From Pseudomonadota bacterium (GTDB lineage: Bacteria; Pseudomonadota; Gammaproteobacteria; Burkholderiales; Burkholderiaceae_C): a stretch of DNA of 7,221 bases. Under the pieces are notes generated by a model. That model worked only from the letters and a program-made list of their open reading frames with translations. It did no database searches and was not told where the DNA came from. The number at the start of each line of letters is the position of its first letter. Position 1 is the stretch's first letter. Both the position numbers and the translations under genes were made by a program. The stretch spans positions 1 to 7,221 of the forward strand of contig JAUPTP010000112.1 in assembly GCA_030918015.1 (NCBI GenBank), read 5' to 3'. Shown here piece by piece: positions 1 to 5,809 of this stretch.

Positions 1-699
1 GCGCCGGGCCTGGTGGTGCGCGGCTTCGAGCCGCCGCTGCGGCTGAGCGACTTCCGCCTGATCGCCTTCGACATGGACTCGACGCTGATCAACATCGAGT
101 GCATCGACGAGATCGCCGACGCGGTCGGCCGCAAGGCCGAGGTCGCCGCGATCACCGCCGCGGCGATGCGCGGCGAGATCACCGACTTCAAGGACAGCCT
201 GCGCCGGCGCGTGGCGCTGCTGGCCGGCGTGCCGATGTCGGCGCTGGAGGCGGTCTGGACCGAGCGGCTGCGCCTGAACCCCGGCGCCGAGACGCTGGTG
301 CGCACCTGCCAGGCCGCCGGCCTGAAGATCGTGCTGGTCTCGGGCGGCTTCACCTTCTTCACCGACCGGCTGCGCGATCTGCTGCAGATCGACCACACCC
401 GCAGCAACCTGCTCGAGGTCGACGCCGACGGCCGCCTCACCGGCCGGGTGCTCGACCAGGACTGGGGCGACATCTGCGACGGCGAGGAAAAGCGCCGCAC
501 GGTGCTGGCCCTGTGCGCGCAGCACGGCATCGACCCGCGCCAGGCCATCGCGATGGGCGACGGCGCCAACGACCTGCCGATGATGGGCGCGGTCGGCCTG
601 TCGGTGGCGCATCACGCCAAGCCGGCGGTGCGCGAGCGTGCGATGGTGGCGATCGAGTCCGGCGGCCTGGACCGGCTGCTGGAGGTGGTGCGGCCCTGA
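1..699 (+). CDS. serB: Phosphoserine phosphatase, 5' end cut off by window
   Basis: Last step of L-serine synthesis: hydrolyses O-phospho-L-serine to serine and phosphate in the cytoplasm, Mg-dependent, HAD superfamily. The reading frame is open to base 1, and the first in-frame start codon is a GTG at 13. The frame upstream of it (A-P-G-L) continues the protein, so the true start is probably just outside the window. Counting from the GTG at 13, HAD motif I is DMDST at residues 20-24 (D20 nucleophile, D22 acid/base). Motif II is SGGF at 110-113, the motif III lysine is K160 in the EEKRR stretch, and motif IV is GDGANDLP at 182-189. The cap-domain segment IECIDEIAD around 28-36 is typical of SerB. 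The 228 visible residues are nearly the full length of the short SerB form without an ACT domain. It ends 24 bases before the convergent HDOD gene, and I see no convincing terminator between them. Confidence 0.95.
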   Translation, partial: APGLVVRGFEPPLRLSDFRLIAFDMDSTLINIECIDEIADAVGRKAEVAAITAAAMRGEITDFKDSLRRRVALLAGVPMSALEAVWTERLRLNPGAETLVRTCQAAGLKIVLVSGGFTFFTDRLRDLLQIDHTRSNLLEVDADGRLTGRVLDQDWGDICDGEEKRRTVLALCAQHGIDPRQAIAMGDGANDLPMMGAVGLSVAHHAKPAVRERAMVAIESGGLDRLLEVVRP

Positions 700-723
700 G
701 CGGTCCGCGCCCCGGGCACGGCC

Positions 724-1626
724 TCAGCCGCGCCCGTTCAGCACCGAGTGCAGGTTGACCTCGTCGAGCCAGTCCTCGTAGTCCTGGGCGCTCATGCCCA
801 GCACATGCAGGGCCATCGTGCCGCCGCGCTGCCACTCGACATGCTGACGATGCCGCGCGGCCGGCCGCACCGTCATGCGGTCAGCCACCAGGCCCAGCGC
901 GACCAGCGTGCGCACGCGCTCGTCCTGCTGCGGTGTCAACGCGCGGTCGTCGTGATGGTGACCGACCGCCCGGGCCAGACCCGCATCGAAACCCCAGCCG
1001 GCGGCGATCCGCCCGGCCACCTCGGCATGGTCCGTGCCGTGGCGGCCACGCTCGACCTCGGTGACCGGACGGTGGCCCAGATTGGCCTCCGCCAGGGTGA
1101 CCCGGTAGCTGGGCGTCTGCAGCTCGAGCATCATCAGCGCCACCGCGCTGTCGCACAGCAGCCCGAAGGCCAGCGCCAGGTCCGGCGTCTCGCCGCCGTG
1201 CCGCCGCGCCAGCCAGGCCAGCACACGTGCCCGGTTCAGGCTGTGCGACCAGAAGCTGGCCCAGGAGGTGCACGGCCCGCCCGCGCCATCGCGCCGGTTC
1301 GCCAGCATCTGCATCTGGCCCACCAGCGTCAGCACGCCGAACAGATCGACGGTGCGCTGCGGGCCGAAGACCTCGACGGCCGCCTCGAAGGTGGATCGCC
1401 GCCCCCCCGGCGGTCCCAGCCCGAGCATGACGGCGCACTGCATCAGCAGCGAGCAGCTCGGCGCATCCAGGCAGGCCGCCAGCCGCGACAGGCCGCCCAC
1501 CGGCTCGGACCGCAGCCGCTCCAGCAGATCAGGCACCTCCGGCAGCGACAGCCCGCACGGGCCGGCCGCCACATCGGCGGCGGCAGCTGTCGCGGCGGAA
1601 CACTGCAGGGTGACGGTCATGCGCAT
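724..1626 (-). CDS. HDOD-domain protein (signalling/regulatory output domain)
   Basis: A 300-residue protein with one HDOD domain and nothing else recognisable. HDOD domains are non-catalytic relatives of HD phosphohydrolases, found in bacterial signalling and stress proteins, often beside two-component or c-di-GMP components. The domain spans about 25-235: the entry motif SLPEVPDLLERL (27-38), a helical core with FWSHSLNRARVLAWLA (125-140), the segment GLLCDSAVALM (155-165) where metal-dependent HD enzymes have an HD pair (here C158-D159), and the closing HAEVAGRIAAGWGF...HHH (200-225). The tail (236-300) is unassigned. No signal peptide or membrane segment is visible, so it is probably cytoplasmic. 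The ATG at 1626 is two codons upstream of another ATG (1620); a weak G-rich stretch precedes it. It lies 75 bases downstream of rraA on the same strand and may be the last gene of a dsbD-rraA unit. The specific partner or signal cannot be inferred. Confidence 0.85.
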   Translation of the reverse strand: MRMTVTLQCSAATAAAADVAAGPCGLSLPEVPDLLERLRSEPVGGLSRLAACLDAPSCSLLMQCAVMLGLGPPGGRRSTFEAAVEVFGPQRTVDLFGVLTLVGQMQMLANRRDGAGGPCTSWASFWSHSLNRARVLAWLARRHGGETPDLALAFGLLCDSAVALMMLELQTPSYRVTLAEANLGHRPVTEVERGRHGTDHAEVAGRIAAGWGFDAGLARAVGHHHDDRALTPQQDERVRTLVALGLVADRMTVRPAARHRQHVEWQRGGTMALHVLGMSAQDYEDWLDEVNLHSVLNGRG

Positions 1627-1701
1627 ATTTCGGCCTGCCCCGCATGCGCTGTAAGGATCAGGCGTGCAATCTGCACGCCGGCCGGGGTGGGTCGGCCCGG
1701 A

Positions 1702-2217
1702 TCAGGCCGGTGGGGCCGACATCACCACGATGCCGTCGGCATCGGCGCGGATCCAGTCGCCCGGCCGCACGGTCACGCCCTGGATCTGCACCGGCTGGTC
1801 GATCAGGCCGGGCTGGCGCCGCTCGGTGGGCAGCGGCATCGGCGCCAGCGCGCGGATGCCCACGTCGCAGGCGGCCAGCTCGGCCACATCGCGCACGCAG
1901 CCGTCGACGATGACGCCCGCCCAGCCGTTGCGCGCCGCCGCCGCACCGATGTTGCCGCCCACCAGGGCGCGGCGCAGCGAGCCCGCACCATCGACCACCA
2001 GCACCCGGCCTTCGCCCGGCCCCTCCAGCAGCGCCTTGACCGAGGTGTTGTCCTCGAAGCACTTGACGGTGACCGCGGGGCCGCTGAATTCGGCCCGCCC
2101 CCCGAACTCGCGGAACACCGGCGGCAGCACGCGGAAGTCGCCGCGGGTGTCGCCCTTGAAGCGGTCGCACAGGTCGCAGGTCGGCGGCACGGGGGCCGGG
2201 GTCATGTCGTCGTTCAT
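1702..2217 (-). CDS. rraA: RraA family protein: RNase E activity regulator / HMG aldolase-oxaloacetate decarboxylase
   Basis: A 171-residue cytoplasmic protein of the RraA/MenG-like fold. Members either bind RNase E and lower its activity (Escherichia coli RraA) or act as metal-dependent class II 4-hydroxy-4-methyl-2-oxoglutarate aldolases and oxaloacetate decarboxylases. Family signatures are TCDLCDRF (13-20), FGGRAEFSGPAVTVKCFEDN (38-57), GRVLVVDGAGSLRRALVGGN (70-89) and the active-site stretch VDGCVRDVAEL (104-114). The substrate and metal residues of the enzymatic branch (GGN 87-89, R109, D110) are present, so the protein could be catalytic. Length fits the family (about 160 residues). 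The frame is open upstream to 2340, but the ATG at 2217 is preferred: a strong GAGGAG ribosome site lies at 2226-2231 with an 8-base spacer, and the upstream extension has no family similarity. It lies 76 bases downstream of dsbD. Which activity applies in vivo is not decidable here. Confidence 0.9.
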   Translation of the reverse strand: MNDDMTPAPVPPTCDLCDRFKGDTRGDFRVLPPVFREFGGRAEFSGPAVTVKCFEDNTSVKALLEGPGEGRVLVVDGAGSLRRALVGGNIGAAAARNGWAGVIVDGCVRDVAELAACDVGIRALAPMPLPTERRQPGLIDQPVQIQGVTVRPGDWIRADADGIVVMSAPPA

Positions 2218-2225
2218 CGCGGGGT

Positions 2226-2231
2226 CTCCTC
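2226..2231 (-). promoter_or_regulatory. Ribosome binding site deciding the rraA start
   Basis: The minus strand reads GAGGAG, 8 bases before the ATG at 2217. It is the clearest Shine-Dalgarno site I found in the window. It supports the 171-codon start over longer in-frame alternatives reaching 2340. Confidence 0.8.
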
Positions 2232-2293
2232 GGAAAAGAATCTCGGCCAGGACGATGCCATGCCGGTCTGACGGAACGCTGGCGAGCCCGCGG

Positions 2294-4156
2294 TCAGCGG
2301 ATGCCCGCGCGCTCCAGACTGGCCAGGAAGGCCGGCGCATCCTGGAAGCCGATCACGCGGCGATCGCTCAGCTCGCGGCCGCCGGCATCGAAGAACAGGA
2401 TCGCCGGCGGCCCGAACAGATTGAACCGGCGCAGCAGCTCGCGGTCATCGGAGTTGTTGGCGGTCACGTCCACCTGCAGCAGCAGCACGCCGGCCAGACG
2501 CTCGCGCACCCGCGCATCGGTGAAGGTGTAGCGCTCCATCTCCTTGCAGGACACGCACCAGTCGGCATAGAAGTCGAACATCACCGGCCGGCCGGCCTCG
2601 CGCACCGCGGCCTCCAGCTCGGCCAGCGTGCGCACGCGGCGGAAATGCACCGGCTCGCCCGCGACACGTCCGACGCCCAGGTGCGCCAGCGGCGACAGCG
2701 CATCGCGCCCGCCGCTGGCCGCGCCGCCCCACTGCACCAGCGCCAGCAGCGCCAGCGCCACGGCCAGCCCGCGCACCAGCCACCGGGCCCGACCCGGACG
2801 CACCGCAGACCACAGCACCGCGGCCAGGCCCAGCGCCAGCGCCCCCCAGCCGAGCATCACCCCCACCGCCGGCAGCAGCGGCATCACCATCCACAGCGCC
2901 ACCCCGAGCAGCAGCACGCCGAAGACCCGCTTGACCGCCTCCATCCAGGCCCCGGCGCGCGGCAGCAGCGCCCCGGCCGACAGCCCCACCAGCAGCAGCG
3001 GCACGCTCATGCCGATCGCCATCGAGAACAGCGCCAGCCCGCCCAGCACCACGTCGTGCGTGCGGCTGATGTAGACCAGCGCCCCGGCCAGCGGCGCGGC
3101 CACGCAGGGCCCGACGATCAGCGCCGACACGCCCCCCATCAGGAAGACCGCGCCCAGACGCCCGCCACGCAGGCCCGCGCCCGCCTCGCTCAGCCGGGAC
3201 TGCCAGGCCACGGGCAGCTGCAGCGCATAGACCCCGAACATCGACAGCGACAGCAGCGCCAGCAGCAGCGCGAAGCCCCCCAGCACCCAGGGCGTCTGCA
3301 GCGCTGCGGCCAGCCCCTCGCCCGCCAGGCCGGCGGCCACGCCGAAGCCGGTATAGACCAGCGCCATGCCCAGCGCATAGGCCAGCGACAGCGCAAGTCC
3401 GCGCAGCCGCGACACGCCCCCGCCCTGCCCGACGATGATCGACGACAGGATCGGCACCATCGGCAGCACGCAGGGCGTGAAGGACAGCAGCAGCCCGGCC
3501 AGCGCGAACACCGCCGCCACGCTCCAGAGGCTGCCCGAGCCCAGCGCCGAGGCGAAGCGGTCGGACCCCCCCCCTGAATCGGGGGGAGCGCCACCGATCG
3601 GCAGCGATCCCGTCGCGGCCTCGCCCGCCAGCGCGTCCTCCAGCGGCAGCAGCCGCACCTGGCGCACGGACAGCACCTCGCCGACACGCTCGAGCTCGAG
3701 CTGCAGACGCTGGCGCCGCGGCGGATAGCACAGCCCCTTGTCGGCACAGCCCTGGCTGCCCAGCACCACCTGGACCGCACCGCCCTCGGCCGCCTGCGCC
3801 GCCTGCAGCAGCGGCCCCAGGTCCACCGAGAAGGCCAGCTGGCGGTGATAGACCTCGAGCTCCTTCTGGAAGGTCTCGTCGAACTTGCGCTCGCCCGGCG
3901 GCAGCGGCACGGCCGCGATCTCCAGCGCCGCCGGCTCCGAGAGCAGCTCCAGCCGCTCGCGGTAGAGGTAATAGCCCGGCGCGATCTCGTAGCGCACCCC
4001 CAGGGTGCGGCCATCGAGCCGCTCTGCCTCGAGGCGGAAGGCGCGCTCGGGCGCGAGGAAGTCTTCCGCCGCCGAGGCCCCGGCCGGCACGAACACCCAC
4101 ATCAGCCACAGCAAATTCAGGAAACGCAACAGCAACCGCAACAACATGCCGACCAT
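2294..4156 (-). CDS. dsbD: Thiol:disulfide interchange protein DsbD
   Basis: Inner-membrane protein that carries electrons from cytoplasmic thioredoxin to periplasmic partners (DsbC, DsbG, cytochrome c maturation thioredoxins). It has 620 residues with the full three-domain design. A signal peptide covers about 1-29 (Leu-rich core, AGASA cleavage site). The periplasmic nDsbD domain has the CADKGLC pair C137/C143. The membrane domain (about 210-480, roughly eight hydrophobic segments) has its cysteine pair in FTPCVLP (C229) and VGPCVAAP (C351). The C-terminal thioredoxin domain carries DWCVSC (C534/C537). All six catalytic cysteines are present. A TTG lies directly before the ATG at 4156, and another ATG is at 4147; the ribosome site is weak for all. 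The Gly/Ser/Pro linker between the periplasmic and membrane domains is encoded by a C6/G9 hairpin-forming tract (3566-3586). It heads the minus-strand block dsbD-rraA-HDOD and is divergent from the roadblock-like pair. Confidence 0.96.
   Translation of the reverse strand: MVGMLLRLLLRFLNLLWLMWVFVPAGASAAEDFLAPERAFRLEAERLDGRTLGVRYEIAPGYYLYRERLELLSEPAALEIAAVPLPPGERKFDETFQKELEVYHRQLAFSVDLGPLLQAAQAAEGGAVQVVLGSQGCADKGLCYPPRRQRLQLELERVGEVLSVRQVRLLPLEDALAGEAATGSLPIGGAPPDSGGGSDRFASALGSGSLWSVAAVFALAGLLLSFTPCVLPMVPILSSIIVGQGGGVSRLRGLALSLAYALGMALVYTGFGVAAGLAGEGLAAALQTPWVLGGFALLLALLSLSMFGVYALQLPVAWQSRLSEAGAGLRGGRLGAVFLMGGVSALIVGPCVAAPLAGALVYISRTHDVVLGGLALFSMAIGMSVPLLLVGLSAGALLPRAGAWMEAVKRVFGVLLLGVALWMVMPLLPAVGVMLGWGALALGLAAVLWSAVRPGRARWLVRGLAVALALLALVQWGGAASGGRDALSPLAHLGVGRVAGEPVHFRRVRTLAELEAAVREAGRPVMFDFYADWCVSCKEMERYTFTDARVRERLAGVLLLQVDVTANNSDDRELLRRFNLFGPPAILFFDAGGRELSDRRVIGFQDAPAFLASLERAGIR
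3566..3586. repeat. C9...G6 inverted homopolymer tract inside dsbD
   Basis: Nine C at 3566-3574, the spacer TGAATC, then six G at 3581-3586, giving perfect 6-bp arms with a 6-base loop. On the dsbD coding strand this is a G9 run read as three GGG glycine codons (residues 195-197) after a CCCCCC pair of prolines. It sits in the flexible linker, so length changes in multiples of three would be tolerated, while any other slip would frameshift before the membrane domain. Confidence 0.85.
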
Positions 4157-4240
4157 CAAATCCGGGAGAACACGGCAGAGCGCGGCGCCCGGCCCGGTTC
4201 CGGGGCCGCCAGGATCGCATCCTGCCGCATCGACAGGATG

Positions 4241-4272
4241 ATTTCACGCCCAGGACCATCAGACGCAGTCAA
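4241..4272 (-). promoter_or_regulatory. dsbD: Possible dsbD promoter (weak)
   Basis: On the minus strand, TTGACT (4272-4267) matches the sigma-70 -35 box at five of six positions. TGAAAT (4246-4241) matches the -10 box at four of six. The spacer is 20 bases, longer than the preferred 16-18, which lowers confidence. The -10 candidate overlaps the left arm of the 10-bp inverted repeat. Confidence 0.25.
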
Positions 4273-4344
4273 TGGGGCGCCACATCGCGGGAGATCAGGC
4301 CATGAACTTTCGCTCGGAATCCGCCCAGCAGCGGCCTGAGGCAC

Positions 4345-4350
4345 TAAAGT
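4345..4350 (+). promoter_or_regulatory. Possible -10 box for the roadblock-like gene pair (weak)
   Basis: TAAAGT matches TATAAT at four of six positions and is followed by a GCGCC stretch, about 50 bases before the ATG at 4400. No convincing -35 box lies at the right distance. The rest of the intergenic stretch 4157-4399 holds the 10-bp inverted repeat and three CAGGA motifs (4210, 4234, 4251), but no gene I would support. Confidence 0.25.
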
Positions 4351-4399
4351 AGCGCCGTGCCGAAATCATCCCTCGGCCCGTCAAGACCCCGAGAACAAC

Positions 4400-5785
4400 A
4401 TGCTCAAGAGCCTTTTTGGCGATCTCACTCCGCTGCGGGACGCGGTCAACCGGGCGAACCGCAAGGACGACCCGACGCGCGACCTGCTGGACGCGGCCTT
4501 CGTGTCGACGACCATCATGGAGGACGACGACGAAGCGGCCCCGGCCCCGGCGACCGAACCGTCGGCGGCGACGGACGCCCACCATGACGAACTGCTGGTC
4601 AAGGGCTCGCCCGCCCAGGCCATGCGGGCGCACTTCGCCGGCAGCCGCAAGGACACCTTCGTCCGACAGAAGCTGATCACCATCTGCGACCCGTCCCACA
4701 TGTGGGCCGCGGCCGTCATCCGCGCGCTGGCCGACGCCAGCGGCCAGCCGATCGAGCGGCTGCACATGCGCGACCAGACCAGCCTGGCGCCGCTGGCCGA
4801 CATCGAGCGCACCACGCTGCCGCGGCGCACCGACGACACGCTCAAGATCTACTACGCCGACATCCAGGCCGAGGGCCGCGACGCCGCCGAGGTGCAGATC
4901 GCGCTGATGGAGCGCTCGGACCTGTCGGTGGTGATCATCGGCCCGATGGCGCCGGCCGACATCGCCACGATGCTCGAGGACATCCGGCTGGCCACCCACA
5001 GCCTGCACTGGCAGTGCCGCAACCTGATGTTCATGCTGCCGGTCAGCTCGGGCGCGCTGATGCAGCGCATCCAGCAGCTCGACTGGCCCGACCAGGTGCG
5101 CGTCGAGGCGATCTGCGAATCGCTCACCAGCGCCAGCGTGGTCTGGAACCGCATGCTGGCGCACTGGCAGAAGCTGCGCTCGGAGCAGGCCTCGCCCAGC
5201 GCCCCGGTGCCGCTGCAGGCCGCCAGCGCCCCGATGCCGCTGCCCGACGCGAGCGGACTGCGGGCGCCGCCACCGCCGGTCTCGTCGCCGACCACCCAGT
5301 CGACGCTGTTCGTCGGCCACGCTCCGGTGGCGACGCCGCCGACCGATCCAGGCCCGATCAGCCAGCCGATGCTGCTCAACACCAGCCCCGGCGCGGGCCC
5401 GTCCGAGTCGCGCATCGACGTGCGTCGCGCCAGCGCGGTGCTCGAGGAGCTGACGGTGCTCGACGGGCTGATCTTCGTCGCGCTGATCAACGGCATGACC
5501 GGCGCGGTCGTCACCTGCCCGGCGCCGGGCCCCGACATCGACCGCGCCGCGCTGGCCGCCTCGGAGATCTGGAAGACGCACCGGCGCACGCTGCGCCAGC
5601 TCGGCCATGCCCGCTCCGGCGACCCGCTCGAGGAGATCCTGGTGACCGCCGGCAGCCGCTATCACATCCTGCGCACGCTGCGGGCCCACCCCGACCTGTT
5701 CATCCTGTCGGTGCTCGACAAGCTGCGCAGCAACCTGGCGATGACCCGCTACCGCATCATGGAGGCCCAGCAGGTGCTCGTCTGA
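4400..5785 (+). CDS. Unknown protein with C-terminal Roadblock/LC7-like domain (pair member A)
   Basis: A 461-residue protein without a signal peptide or membrane segment, so probably cytoplasmic; function not recognised. Residues 1-70 form a charged, partly acidic leader (EDDDE at 41-45). Residues 88-258 look like an alpha/beta domain with strand-like KLITICDP (91-98), KIYYADIQ (149-156), DLSVVIIG (174-181) and NLMFMLP (208-214). No Walker A motif is present. Residues 262-340 are a Pro/Ala/Ser linker. Residues 343-460 resemble a Roadblock/LC7 domain: a helix, VLDGLIFVALINGMTGAVV (353-371), helices, then YHILRTLRAHPDLFILSVLD (421-440) and a final helix. Roadblock domains usually dimerise and often bind small GTPases (MglB with MglA). 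The ATG at 4400 follows GAGAA (4391-4395). The next gene, 24 bases downstream, encodes a similarly built protein. The roadblock assignment is by pattern, not by search. Confidence 0.75.
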   Translation: MLKSLFGDLTPLRDAVNRANRKDDPTRDLLDAAFVSTTIMEDDDEAAPAPATEPSAATDAHHDELLVKGSPAQAMRAHFAGSRKDTFVRQKLITICDPSHMWAAAVIRALADASGQPIERLHMRDQTSLAPLADIERTTLPRRTDDTLKIYYADIQAEGRDAAEVQIALMERSDLSVVIIGPMAPADIATMLEDIRLATHSLHWQCRNLMFMLPVSSGALMQRIQQLDWPDQVRVEAICESLTSASVVWNRMLAHWQKLRSEQASPSAPVPLQAASAPMPLPDASGLRAPPPPVSSPTTQSTLFVGHAPVATPPTDPGPISQPMLLNTSPGAGPSESRIDVRRASAVLEELTVLDGLIFVALINGMTGAVVTCPAPGPDIDRAALAASEIWKTHRRTLRQLGHARSGDPLEEILVTAGSRYHILRTLRAHPDLFILSVLDKLRSNLAMTRYRIMEAQQVLV

Positions 5786-5809
5786 GCCCCGGCCGCCCTG
5801 CACGACGAC

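Larger units (their letters stand above)
4236..4371. repeat. Exact 10-bp inverted repeat pair in the divergent intergenic region
   Basis: GGATGATTTC at 4236-4245 and its exact reverse complement GAAATCATCC at 4362-4371, 116 bases apart. The repeat is A/T-rich against a very GC-rich background. The left copy is 80 bases upstream of the dsbD start. The right copy is 29-38 bases upstream of the 461-codon gene's start. The arrangement is compatible with operator sites for a single regulator of both divergent units; this role is inference. Confidence 0.6.

Noticed and set aside
696..727. Possible bidirectional terminator between serB and the HDOD gene (CTGAG/CTCAG arms)
   Set aside because: Only five base pairs with a 22-base loop and no T tract; not better than chance.
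748..2271. 507-codon plus-strand frame opposite the HDOD and rraA genes
   Set aside because: His/Gln/Arg-rich antisense translation. Both minus-strand proteins are recognisable.
1664..3577. Very long plus-strand open frame across rraA and dsbD
   Set aside because: The translation is low-complexity (Gln, His, Arg, Pro rich), typical of the antisense of GC-rich genes. The minus-strand genes have full family signatures.
4157..4159. TTG start giving dsbD one extra residue
   Set aside because: The adjacent ATG at 4156 is the more likely start, and there is no ribosome site that favours the TTG.
4156..4344. 62-codon minus-strand ORF whose TGA overlaps the dsbD ATG (TGATG), resembling translational coupling
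   Set aside because: The protein (Pro/Ala/Arg/Ser mix) shows no recognisable domain, and no ribosome site was evident. It spans the divergent promoter region. Open frames of this size are common by chance at this GC content.
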